Below are positions 25,348 to 38,891 of a DNA stretch of 64,000 nucleotides, piece after piece (position 1 is the stretch's first letter; each line of letters starts with the position of its first letter). Below the pieces are notes generated by a model that did not search any database, was not told the origin of the DNA, and was given only the letters and a program-made list of their open reading frames with translations. Origin of the DNA: Opitutales bacterium (lineage in GTDB: Bacteria > Verrucomicrobiota > Verrucomicrobiia > Opitutales > Coraliomargaritaceae); assembly GCA_030729385.1 (NCBI GenBank), contig JANQXM010000039.1, positions 1 to 64,000 on the forward strand, written 5' to 3'. A program made the translations under genes and the position numbers.

Positions 25348-27678
25348 ATGAAAGTCGTTCTTGCGGAAAAGCCTTCGGTTGCACGGGACATCGCGAAGTA
25401 TCTCGGTGCGACGAGTCAGGGGAAGGGCTTCTTACGGAATGATGAGTGGACAGTTACTTGGGCCTTTGGGCACATGGTCGAGCTACAGGAACCGGAAGAA
25501 TATAACCCAAAGTGGAAATCTTGGCGGCTCAGTAATTTGCCGATCATTCCTCAGGACTTTAAACTACGGACGCGTAAAGACGGTTCGGCGCATGAGCAAT
25601 TAATGACGATTAAGGCACTCTTTGAAGAGGCCGATGAAATCGTTTGCGCGACTGACGCGGGTCGAGAGGGGGAGCTGATCTTTCGATATATTTTAACTTG
25701 GGCACAATGTGAGTCGAAGCCCTGCAAGCGGCTATGGATTAGCTCGCTGACAGAGTCGGCCATAGAGAAAGGTTTTCGTCAGTTGGCGCCGAGCGAATCA
25801 TACGATCGGCTGTATCAGGCAGCCAAGTGTCGGAGTGAGGCGGATTGGATTGTTGGGCTCAATGCGACTCGTTTTTTCACTGTGGAGTATGGGCAACGAA
25901 ATCTACTGCTCAGCTTAGGGCGTGTGCAGACACCCATTTTGGCGATGATTGTGAACCGCGACCTAGAGATCGATTTCTTTAAGCCGAAGGATTTTTGGGA
26001 AGTGCATACGCTGTGTTGTGGCGCGAAGTTTAAACACACCGATGGTAAGTTTGAGAATAAGACCAAGGCTGAGGCGATCATCGAGAAGGTCAGTGGGCAA
26101 CCGCTCGTGGTGCAGTCGATTTCCCAAAAGAACGAGAAGTCGAACCCGCCGCAGTTGTATGATCTCACCTCATTGCAGCAGGACATGAATAAGTGTTTTG
26201 GTTTTACTGCGGATCAGACGTTGAAATTGGCTCAGACCCTTTATGAAAGTAAGCACTTAACCTATCCGAGAACAGATAGCCGCTACCTTAGTAGCGACAT
26301 TGAGCCGACGATTCAGCCGCTGCTTGAAGCGTTGCGTCGACTCAAGCCGGATGAAGTAGCGGGATTAGATCTCGGGAAGCTCACCTTTACCAAACGGATC
26401 GTCGACGACAAGAAAGTGTCAGATCACCATGCCATCATACCGACCGAGGTATTGGGAGACCGACTTAGCGGGGATGAGCGTAAGTTGTATGATGCGGTTG
26501 TGACTCGTTTGATCGCGGTGTTTTATCCACCGTGTATTAAAGCCGTCACTGTGGTGGAAGCAGTCGCCGCGGAGGAGTATTTTCGTGCGCGTGGAAAAGT
26601 GCTGGTTGATGCAGGGTGGCAAGCACTCTACGCGAAGGACACTCCAGACAAGGCAGAAGAGTCTGAGGATGAAGGCACGCAGGACTTACCTGAATTTAAA
26701 GAGGGCGAGAGTCATCCGCATGAACCAGCCTTGCCGCAGTTTAAGACTTCTGCTCCGAAGCGGTTCAACGAGGCGACTTTGCTGCAGTTGATGGAGACCG
26801 CAGGTAAAATCGTTGACGACGAAGATTTGAAAGAAGCTCTGAAAGATAAAGGTGTGGGCACACCCGCGACGCGCGCATCGATCATTGAGGTTTTGATACA
26901 GCGCCAATACATCGAGCGTAAAGGTAAGAGCCTGTTGAGCACCGAGTCTGGGCGCGGCTTGATTTCATTGATCCAAGATGAGCGATTGAAATCGCCGGAG
27001 TTGACCGGTGACTGGGAGTTCCGGTTGAAGCAAGTCGAGCGCGGCGAATATGATCCGGCGCAATTTATGTCGGAAGTAGCTGATTACACGCGTGAAATTT
27101 TACAATGCACCGCAGACAAGACGATTGATTTGGCGAATCTTGGACCATGCCCGATTTGTAATGCACCAGTTATGAAGGGGCGCACGGCGTATGGTTGTTC
27201 GGATTGGAAGCAGGGGTGCAAGTTTGTTTTGGCTGCCGAAGTGTGGGGCTTGAAATTGTCGCCACAGCTCGCGCGCGAAATATTGACACATAAACGTAGT
27301 TTAACGCCGCATCCGATTACGGTGAAAAAGCAAAAGCACTTTGCCGCACTTCGCTTGGATAAGAAAGGTAAGTTACATTACGACGAAGCTGAAGTGGAGA
27401 AGAAGGAAGCTGCGCAAGATGCGCTAGGGACTTGTCCAACTTGTGGCGGCGATATCGTCATCGGTGCGAAGGCGTATGGCTGTTCCAACTGGCGCAATGG
27501 CTGTAAATTCGTCATCTGGAAAACGATCGCTCAGCGCGAAATATCGACAGAAACGGCACAGCAATTACTTGATTCTGGGACTACTGAATTGCTCAGTGGT
27601 TTTAAGTCGAAAGCAGGCAAGGATTTTGAAGCAAAGTTGAAAGTCGTCTCGGGAGAGGTGAAGTTCGATTTTGATTAG
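25348..27678 (+). CDS. topB: DNA topoisomerase III (type IA)
   Basis: A 776 aa type IA topoisomerase. The TOPRIM domain has the N-terminal AEKPSVARDIAKYLG (catalytic Glu) and ATDAGREGELIFRYI (acidic triad); the nucleophilic Tyr is in HLTYPRTDSRYLS (about residue 308). Two C-terminal zinc ribbons follow: CPICNAPVMKGRTAYGCSDW and CPTCGGDIVIGAKAYGCSNW. The E-K-P-S-V-A start and DAGREGE fit TopB rather than TopA. It decatenates and unwinds single-stranded junctions. It stands on its own, with topA elsewhere. Length is typical of zinc-ribbon-bearing TopB proteins. Confidence 0.95.
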   Translation: MKVVLAEKPSVARDIAKYLGATSQGKGFLRNDEWTVTWAFGHMVELQEPEEYNPKWKSWRLSNLPIIPQDFKLRTRKDGSAHEQLMTIKALFEEADEIVCATDAGREGELIFRYILTWAQCESKPCKRLWISSLTESAIEKGFRQLAPSESYDRLYQAAKCRSEADWIVGLNATRFFTVEYGQRNLLLSLGRVQTPILAMIVNRDLEIDFFKPKDFWEVHTLCCGAKFKHTDGKFENKTKAEAIIEKVSGQPLVVQSISQKNEKSNPPQLYDLTSLQQDMNKCFGFTADQTLKLAQTLYESKHLTYPRTDSRYLSSDIEPTIQPLLEALRRLKPDEVAGLDLGKLTFTKRIVDDKKVSDHHAIIPTEVLGDRLSGDERKLYDAVVTRLIAVFYPPCIKAVTVVEAVAAEEYFRARGKVLVDAGWQALYAKDTPDKAEESEDEGTQDLPEFKEGESHPHEPALPQFKTSAPKRFNEATLLQLMETAGKIVDDEDLKEALKDKGVGTPATRASIIEVLIQRQYIERKGKSLLSTESGRGLISLIQDERLKSPELTGDWEFRLKQVERGEYDPAQFMSEVADYTREILQCTADKTIDLANLGPCPICNAPVMKGRTAYGCSDWKQGCKFVLAAEVWGLKLSPQLAREILTHKRSLTPHPITVKKQKHFAALRLDKKGKLHYDEAEVEKKEAAQDALGTCPTCGGDIVIGAKAYGCSNWRNGCKFVIWKTIAQREISTETAQQLLDSGTTELLSGFKSKAGKDFEAKLKVVSGEVKFDFD

Positions 27679-27756
27679 ACTTAAGGAGCTATTTTTGAGT
27701 GGGAATCAAATGTAGTCTACGTTTGATCTTTGAGCTGAGCGGATCAAGCTGTGGAT

Positions 27757-28395
27757 ATGAAATTAGCTATCACTCTTCCCATTCTTTGCGTCGCCTTATT
27801 TCTTTCTGGGTGCCAGTCGGTTTACTACGCGTCGATGGAAAAGCTGGGCATCGAGAAGCGAGAGATTCTCTCAGATCGAGTCGAAGCAGCGCGCGACGAA
27901 CAGCAGGAAGCAAAAGAGACATTTGCAGATGCATTGGAAGCTTTCACGGCAGTCACCGAATATCAAGGCGGCGAACTTGAGTCAATTTATGATAAGTTGA
28001 ATGCCGCCTATAAAGACAGTCTAGCTGCTGCTGAACGTGTGACTGATCGAATTGATAATGTGCAGTCGGTGGGAGATGCGCTGTTCGAGGAATGGACTCG
28101 GGAACTCGATGCTTACAGTAGCGAAAGCTTACGACGTTCGAGTGAAGCCTCTCTACGCGAGACTAAAGCCGAGTATGGCGTGATGCTACGTAAGATGCGT
28201 GCCGCAGAGAAGAGTATGTCTCCGGTGTTGGAACTCTTTGAAGACCAAGTATTATACTTGAAGCACAATCTCAACGCCCGTGCCATCGCGGCGCTTGATG
28301 CCGAAGTCGCTAAGATCGAAGATCGCGTGAAGTCGCTAGTGAAAGAGATGGAAGTCTCTATCGCCGAGGCAGACTCGTTTATTCGGACGCTTTAA
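27757..28395 (+). CDS. DUF2959 family lipoprotein
   Basis: A 212 aa protein from the ATG at 27757; a GTG two codons earlier is also possible. The signal peptide ends in LFLSGCQS (lipobox). The body matches DUF2959 by recall: VYYASMEKLGIEKREILSDRVEAARDEQQEAKETF, followed by long amphipathic helices (VAKIEDRVKSLVKEMEVSIAEA). Mostly helical and probably membrane-anchored; function unknown. Its TAA stop shares the palindrome TTAA with the stop of the convergent dehydrogenase gene. Confidence 0.82.
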   Translation: MKLAITLPILCVALFLSGCQSVYYASMEKLGIEKREILSDRVEAARDEQQEAKETFADALEAFTAVTEYQGGELESIYDKLNAAYKDSLAAAERVTDRIDNVQSVGDALFEEWTRELDAYSSESLRRSSEASLRETKAEYGVMLRKMRAAEKSMSPVLELFEDQVLYLKHNLNARAIAALDAEVAKIEDRVKSLVKEMEVSIAEADSFIRTL

Positions 28396-29231
28396 GTTCG
28401 GCTTTCTAGTAAGCGGATAAGCGAAACAAAGTCATCTTCGCCGTATCCGCTGTTCTCGGCTTTCTCTAGACGTTTACAAACTTCCTTTAAAATAGGGAGC
28501 TCTTGTTCGCTGCTCAACTGAGCCAGTCGCATATCTTTATGCATGTTCTTGATCGAGAACTGTGGCGTATAGTCGGCGTTACGAAGTTTGGGTTCTTTGA
28601 GCTCTGCTAATCCCGACCATGCGGCATTATATTTCATCACTTCGAAATAGGTGTCATCTGCAATGCCTGCACTGCGAGCCATGTGGATACTCTCGCTGAG
28701 TGCTTCGGTCATGGCAGCAAGTTGTAGGTTCATAGAAAGCTTGATGGTTGCCGCTTGTTTTGGCGTGCCGATTTCAAACTGCTGAGCTGAGATGTGGCGG
28801 AGCATCGGTTTTACCCGTGCTCGGACTGTCGGCTCACCACCCAAGAAGAACACGGTCTTTCGTTCTTCTGCCGCTGGCTTGCTTCCGGTAAAAGGAGCTT
28901 CGACATAGCTGGCTCCGGTAGCTTGCACACGCTTGGCAATGCGCTCTGCGCTGATGCTATCGATTGTGGATGATTGCATTACGCAGTGGCTAGCGTTGAG
29001 GAATGGCTCCAGTTGGTCGAGGACTGCTTCGACTGAAGCCGCATCGTAGAGACAAATTTGGAGTAGGGTGGCTTGTTGAGCGCACTTTTCTAAAGAGCAC
29101 TGCAAGAGATCGAGCTTTGGCTTTGCTGTCCGGTTCCAAGAGGCGACAAGGCAACCATCTGTTTTATAGTGGGCGGCCCATATCGAACCAATGAGTCCGA
29201 GGCCAATGACAGCTATTTTTTCTGAATCCAT
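28392..29231 (-). CDS. NAD(P)-dependent beta-hydroxyacid dehydrogenase-like oxidoreductase
   Basis: A 279 aa member of the 6-phosphogluconate / 3-hydroxyisobutyrate dehydrogenase superfamily. The Rossmann motif is IAVIGLGLIGSIWA, a substrate-site segment reads YVEAPFTGSKPAAEE, and the C-terminal helical domain carries the catalytic-Lys region (AATIKLSMNLQLAAMTEAL). Glyoxylate/succinic-semialdehyde reductase-like members look similar. The substrate is uncertain. It is convergent with the DUF2959 gene and overlaps it by 4 bp. Confidence 0.85.
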   Translation of the reverse strand: MDSEKIAVIGLGLIGSIWAAHYKTDGCLVASWNRTAKPKLDLLQCSLEKCAQQATLLQICLYDAASVEAVLDQLEPFLNASHCVMQSSTIDSISAERIAKRVQATGASYVEAPFTGSKPAAEERKTVFFLGGEPTVRARVKPMLRHISAQQFEIGTPKQAATIKLSMNLQLAAMTEALSESIHMARSAGIADDTYFEVMKYNAAWSGLAELKEPKLRNADYTPQFSIKNMHKDMRLAQLSSEQELPILKEVCKRLEKAENSGYGEDDFVSLIRLLESRT

Positions 29232-29322
29232 GCGCGTAGGATAGTTGGAATTGTATCTTTTTCCAGTGTTTTACCGAAATCAGATTGAATCGTGGCTTTT
29301 GAACGAGTGTGATTGGTCCTGT

Positions 29323-29970
29323 ATGAAAATATTATGCCCTAGCTGTAAGGCTGAGATCCCCGCAACTGACATTAACATCGGTAAGGGAATTGCTCACTGT
29401 AAGCCGTGTAATGAGATTGTGGACGTCACTTCTTTTCAGACAAGCGCTGAAGACATTGCGCTGGTCGAGAAACCTAGTTCGAGCCGCATTGAGTCTTTTG
29501 TGGATACAGATGATATGGGTGTGATTTTTCCTCCCTTAGGTTTTCGAGGAGTCACTTTATTTTTCTTAGTGTTCTCTTTGTTTTGGAATGCGATCAGTTG
29601 GATCGGGTTCATTAGCGCGTTGAAAGCGGGTGAGCTTGGAGGGATACTGTTCTTGATCCCATTTATAGCGATCGGCTTGATTACTTTCGGTGTGTTTCTC
29701 TATCTACTGAAGGTGGAAGTCGCTCTGCTGATTAACCGAGAAACGGTGACACTCTCGCGGACAATTTTCGGTAAATCATTTACGAAGGTCCGGACCTTTC
29801 AGGGCTTGAACAGAGTTGAAAGGGTAGAGTGTTATCGAAGTAATGATCGACCCGTTTACGGAGTCGGTTTGAACTTCACGGATGAAAAACCATTGAAGTT
29901 TGGCTCCAATTTAAAAGAGGAAGAGAAAGACTGGATCTTATCTGAGATCACTCGCTTCTGGAAAAGCTGA
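29323..29970 (+). CDS. Zinc-ribbon membrane protein, unknown function
   Basis: Start set at ATG 29323 (MKILCPSCKAEIPATD), inside the track ORF, so that the N-terminal zinc knuckle leads. The 215 aa protein has two C-x-x-C pairs (CPSC, CKPC) forming a ribbon, an acidic linker, two membrane helices (LFFLVFSLFWNAISWIGFI and ILFLIPFIAIGLITFGVFLYL), and a C-terminal beta-rich domain (VALLINRETVTLSRTIFGK) that resembles a membrane-proximal PH-like domain. The family is not recognised. The protein is likely in the inner membrane with both ends cytoplasmic. Confidence 0.65.
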   Translation: MKILCPSCKAEIPATDINIGKGIAHCKPCNEIVDVTSFQTSAEDIALVEKPSSSRIESFVDTDDMGVIFPPLGFRGVTLFFLVFSLFWNAISWIGFISALKAGELGGILFLIPFIAIGLITFGVFLYLLKVEVALLINRETVTLSRTIFGKSFTKVRTFQGLNRVERVECYRSNDRPVYGVGLNFTDEKPLKFGSNLKEEEKDWILSEITRFWKS

Positions 29971-30415
29971 GTTGATGAGACTCACCACGGAGGGCGAGCG
30001 ATTGTAGTGAATCCGATCTACATTACTGATACAGGTAGCGGCGGTCGCAGTGTCTCGGCATAGCCATCGGCGACGACGGATCCCGACCGCCATCCGTCAG
30101 AGACAGCCACAATCTTGTTATTTAGTATAGTGTAGCCACGTCACTCGCCCGACCTGAGCCGGTCGAAGGTGTGACGTGATCGTCAGCATAGTCCATGATA
30201 GCTAAAAACAGAACACGGCAGAGACTGCCGTGGCTACAAAAGCAAGTCAGACTATGTGTTTCGCCTCTTAGTGGCCCAACGCTCCTCTCCTGAGGAAGCG
30301 TAGAAGCCTCTAATCTCTCCGACCATGCTGCTTATATCGTCGAAGCAGCACAAGTCGCGGTGAGGCAATAGATTTCGCTGGCGCTCATCTATCCCACATC
30401 TCCACGTTTTACAAA
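29971..30415. other. Gene-free gap of stacked repeats and inverted elements
   Basis: No ORF in this ~445 bp gap is convincing. It contains an imperfect inverted stretch around 30035-30100 (GGCGGTC ... GACCGCC), the full repeat copy C (30132-30237) with an inserted CCGACCTGAGCCGGTCG hairpin, and then about 175 bp in which I see nothing clear before the gyrA terminator. Confidence 0.6.
30132..30237 (+). repeat. Dispersed palindromic repeat, copy C, with a nested insertion
   Basis: GTAGCCACG (30132) and CGTGGCTAC (30237) are perfect inverted ends. The interior holds CGTCACTC, a ~23 bp insert (GCCCGACCTGAGCCGGTCG...), GTGACGTGATCGTCAGCATAG shared exactly with copy A, and the CACGGCAG/CTGCCGTG hairpin shared with copy B. 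Copies A and B have a single T where the insert sits. Confidence 0.8.
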
Positions 30416-30443
30416 AAAGGCCGCTCATTGCTGAGCGGCCTTT
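30416..30443 (-). terminator. Rho-independent terminator after gyrA
   Basis: AAAGGCCGCTCA-TTGC-TGAGCGGCCTTT is a perfect 12-bp stem; on the minus strand it is followed by TTTTTGTAAAA. It lies 19 bp past the gyrA stop. Confidence 0.9.
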
Positions 30444-30461
30444 GAAATTTATCGAAGCGGA

Positions 30462-32981
<2,520 letters not shown>

Positions 32982-33068
32982 GTTCTTTTGAAGGAGTTAG
33001 AAGCTAGGAGTAAGGTGTTAGTTACTTTGCTCTGCTTTCATTAATAATTAATATACGCGATTGATCGT

Positions 33069-35753
<2,685 letters not shown>

Positions 35754-35841
35754 TTATTAACACAGTCTTTGAGCGATTTCGGAGATCATTGGGCAAGCAA
35801 GCGAATTTGACCTGAAATGTGGTCGATTTTGGCTGTCAGAT

Positions 35842-37140
35842 TTATGCGCTACGGGCACAGATTTCGTCGACAATCCGTTGGCTACTGCCTCGGTTTGAGG
35901 CGTGCCATGAGCGTGCCGTTTCGCCCATCTGGGCTCTGGCGGCTTGATCGTTTGCTAATTCAAGAATGGCTGCTTCTAGGGCAGGGGCATCTGCGACTTG
36001 TCGTGCCGCGCCCACTTGGACTAGAGAACGGCTGAGATCCTTGAAATTGGCCATTTCGGGCCCCATTATACTAGGTATGCCGAGTCCAGCGGCTTCAATT
36101 GGGGTTTGACCGCCGTGATTGGGTGGAAGGCTTTTGCCGATGAAGGCGAGGTCAGCGACTTGGCTGAGGCGTGCTAGTTCTCCAGTGGTATCGGCCAAAT
36201 AGATAGATACGGGACCTGCTACGGGTGATTGCGTTGATCGCTGATGCCAAGTGCGTGATTGATCGTTGAGTAGGCGGACGATCTCAGGGGCACGCTCCGC
36301 GTGGCGGGGCACGAGGAGTAGTCGGCAGTCGATGCCTTTTGCAATTAAGCGATCTTGAGCGGCGATTAAAGCCGCTTCTTCGGCTGGCCATGTGGAAGAG
36401 CCCAGCAGGACGAAAGGCTTGGCCTCGTTCTGGGCTTGGAACCCAAGCTCGGCGAGGAGCTCGTTCTTCTGCTCGTTGGTTAGCTGGTCTGGAATCGAGA
36501 CATCGAATTTAATGCTGCCGTGCATCTTGATGTTCTCATTGGCTGCTCCGAGCGCTCCCAATCTCGATTGGTCGAGTGGGCTGGCAGCGAAAATTGCATC
36601 AAATTTACGCAGCATGCGGGCGGCAATAGTGGGCACTTTCTGATAACGTTCAAAGCTACGGTTAGAAATGCGCGCGTTGACTAAGTAGGCGGGGACTTTG
36701 TGTGCTTTGGCTTGATGCAGATGCTCAGGCCAGAGTTCGCTTTCAGTGAGTATGAGCATGTCGGGTTGAATGCGCTTCCATGCCTTGCGCGAGAATAACC
36801 AGAAGTCCAATGGGAAGACGCCAATCGCTAGCGTTTGATCGGCGTAGCGTTTACGTGCTTCGGCATAACCGGTGCTAGTCGTCGTGGTGAGCACAATTTC
36901 AAATTGATTTGTGCGCTGTAACGCTTCGATCAGGGGACCGATCGCCAACACCTCGCCGACACTGACTGCTTGTAGCCATACACGCTTACGGTCGGTGGCA
37001 GGTGGTGCCAGGCGGCGGAAACGACCGAGGCGATGCTGAAAGTCTTTTCCATAGCCACCGCGTCGCCACATTCGCAGGAGGTAGTAAGGGAGGGCGATTA
37101 ATAAGCCCGGGAGGAAAAGCAGTCGGTAGAACCAAATCAT
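35842..37140 (-). CDS. waaA: 3-deoxy-D-manno-octulosonic acid (Kdo) transferase
   Basis: WaaA (KdtA) adds Kdo to lipid A precursor at the cytoplasmic face of the inner membrane. The 432 aa protein has the N-terminal membrane anchor (MIWFYRLLFLPGLLIALPYYLL), the GT-B N-domain signature VWLQAVSVGEVLAIGPLI with the conserved Glu, LTESELWPEHL, and the C-domain LLVPRHAERAPEI and GKSLPPNHGGQTPIEAAGLG. This is direct evidence for LPS. It stands alone downstream of the gyrB region, divergent from the YdjM-like gene; a PagL-like gene lies 1 kb further on. Confidence 0.95.
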   Translation of the reverse strand: MIWFYRLLFLPGLLIALPYYLLRMWRRGGYGKDFQHRLGRFRRLAPPATDRKRVWLQAVSVGEVLAIGPLIEALQRTNQFEIVLTTTTSTGYAEARKRYADQTLAIGVFPLDFWLFSRKAWKRIQPDMLILTESELWPEHLHQAKAHKVPAYLVNARISNRSFERYQKVPTIAARMLRKFDAIFAASPLDQSRLGALGAANENIKMHGSIKFDVSIPDQLTNEQKNELLAELGFQAQNEAKPFVLLGSSTWPAEEAALIAAQDRLIAKGIDCRLLLVPRHAERAPEIVRLLNDQSRTWHQRSTQSPVAGPVSIYLADTTGELARLSQVADLAFIGKSLPPNHGGQTPIEAAGLGIPSIMGPEMANFKDLSRSLVQVGAARQVADAPALEAAILELANDQAARAQMGETARSWHASNRGSSQRIVDEICARSA

Positions 37141-37232
37141 TCAAATATGATATGACGCGTCTTTGCCCGAGTTTTAAAGTATAAAAGTTGTTCTGAGTTG
37201 CGACCTTGCACTGATTGGGCAGTTTGCTGGAA

Positions 37233-38243
37233 ATGGATCCATTAACTCAAGCAAGCTTAGGGGCGGCTGCGGCAGCCTTGTTTAGCCGTGGTCGAAATGT
37301 TCGACGTGCTATACTTGTCGGCGCGACGGCAGGGGCGGCTCCTGATGTGGATGTCTTTATTCGTTCCGCAACGGATCCGTTGCTTGCTTTGGAGTATCAT
37401 CGTCATTTCACCCATGCCTTGCTTTTTGCTCCGGCCTTTGGGCTGTTGATTGCTGCTTTGTTTAAGGGACTCTTTTTTTGGAAGCGATGGTCGTATCGAG
37501 AATTGGCGTTGTTTGGTATTGTGGGGGCGCTGACGCATGGGCTGCTCGATGCCTGCACGAGTTATGGCACCTTGTTGTATTTGCCGATCTCATCGCATCG
37601 AGAGTCTTGGGATATCATTTCGATCATTGATCCTATTTTTACCCTACCTTTGTTTTTGCTGACAGTATGCGCTTTTGCGTGGAGACGACCTCAATTCGCC
37701 CGAGTGGTGTTTGGTTTCTGCATGTTGTATCTCTGCTTTGGGGTATATCAACGAGAGCGGGCGCAAAGCTTCGCAACAGGTTTAGCAGAGGAAAGAGGGC
37801 ACCGGCCACTGCAGCTTACGGCACGACCTTCTTTCGGTAATACAGTCCTTTGGCGTCTCGTTTATCGGGCGGGCGATCAATATTATGTGGATGCGGTTCG
37901 TATTTTGCCTTTCAGGCCAGCAATCCATTATCCAGGTGCATCGGTTCCGGTATTCAGGCTAGAGGATGCGCATGCACTGTTGCCTGCTGATTCAATACTA
38001 GCGCGGGATGTTGAGCGTTTTAGGTTTTTCTCGCAGGATTATCTTTATCAGGTGCCCGATGAACCTGTTGTTTCGGACCTGCGTTACTCGATGTTTCCCG
38101 ACTCGGTCGAGCCATTGTGGGGCATCACGGTGAACCCTCAAGAAACCGAGGCTCACGCGGAGATGGTCTATTATCGAGATCCTTCGCAGCGATCATTTGA
38201 TCGCATATGGAGAATGATCAAAGGCGAACCTGCAGAGTTTTAA
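37233..38243 (+). CDS. YdjM-like inner-membrane protein (putative metal-dependent hydrolase)
   Basis: A 336 aa protein from ATG 37233 (MDPLTQASLGAAAAALF); the track starts at an upstream TTG. The N-terminal ~180 residues match the YdjM/DUF457 family: MDPLTQ, PDVDVFIR, YHRHFTHALLFAP, THGLLDACTSYGT, with conserved Asp/His residues proposed as a metal site and four to five membrane helices. The C-terminal ~150 residues are soluble and less conserved. In some bacteria relatives respond to LexA, but I see no SOS box here. Function unknown. Confidence 0.82.
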   Translation: MDPLTQASLGAAAAALFSRGRNVRRAILVGATAGAAPDVDVFIRSATDPLLALEYHRHFTHALLFAPAFGLLIAALFKGLFFWKRWSYRELALFGIVGALTHGLLDACTSYGTLLYLPISSHRESWDIISIIDPIFTLPLFLLTVCAFAWRRPQFARVVFGFCMLYLCFGVYQRERAQSFATGLAEERGHRPLQLTARPSFGNTVLWRLVYRAGDQYYVDAVRILPFRPAIHYPGASVPVFRLEDAHALLPADSILARDVERFRFFSQDYLYQVPDEPVVSDLRYSMFPDSVEPLWGITVNPQETEAHAEMVYYRDPSQRSFDRIWRMIKGEPAEF

Positions 38244-38773
38244 TACTTCCAGGTGAGGCCGACTGTATGCATCTCGAGGCCGGGGTTCGGATCGTTGATG
38301 TCTGCATTAGAAGTGTGCTGGAATCGATAACTAATCGACCAGTTCTCGCACATGCGCCATTCTAGGCCGAGGCTGCTAGTGAAGTGGAAGTTGCCGCCCA
38401 TGTCGTATTGATCAAAGGTGTCTTCTGAGTAGAGGGAAGGACCAGAGCTCATTACTATACTGACTGGAAAATCTCCAAAAGAAATTTCAAGTGCAGGAGC
38501 GAAGCGGATGTAGCCAGCAGTTTCACCTTCACCTGTGAGTGCGCCTAGGGCGGCTTCGAAGTTTAGGTCCGCGGTGATGCTGTCGTTTAGTTCCCATGAC
38601 CAAGGTGAGTTGATCGTGCCAAAGAATTCGTAGCTGTTGAGGCTGACAGTGCTTTCTGCATCAAAACCAATACGAACGCCTGCTTCGCAAGAATTAAAAA
38701 AGCAATCTTCGGCTTGTAGTTGTGCGCCGCCAATTGTGAGCGCAATGAGTCCAAGTGTGGTAGAGGTCTTCAT
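38240..38773 (-). CDS. PagL-like outer-membrane lipid A 3-O-deacylase
   Basis: A 177 aa protein with a signal peptide (MKTSTTLGLIALTIGGAQLQA) and alternating beta-strand character ending in an aromatic C-terminus (GLTWKY), as in outer-membrane barrels. The C-terminal block SYRFQHTSNADINDPNPGLE resembles the PagL active site (Y-R-x-x-H-x-S-N-A), with a candidate His-Ser pair. PagL removes the 3-O-acyl chain of lipid A. Barrel assignment is by pattern; the family match rests mainly on this one motif. It is convergent with the YdjM-like gene, with a 4-bp TTAA overlap. Confidence 0.7.
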   Translation of the reverse strand: MKTSTTLGLIALTIGGAQLQAEDCFFNSCEAGVRIGFDAESTVSLNSYEFFGTINSPWSWELNDSITADLNFEAALGALTGEGETAGYIRFAPALEISFGDFPVSIVMSSGPSLYSEDTFDQYDMGGNFHFTSSLGLEWRMCENWSISYRFQHTSNADINDPNPGLEMHTVGLTWKY

Positions 38774-38891
38774 GTCCGTATGCTATTGATGAATAGGTAA
38801 CGAAATTTAGCAATTCACGTTTACTCGTCAATAGTGCACTCGCGCTATCGTGCCGTGTGTCTATTTTCTGAATAGCCAAGTTGGTCTGAGC

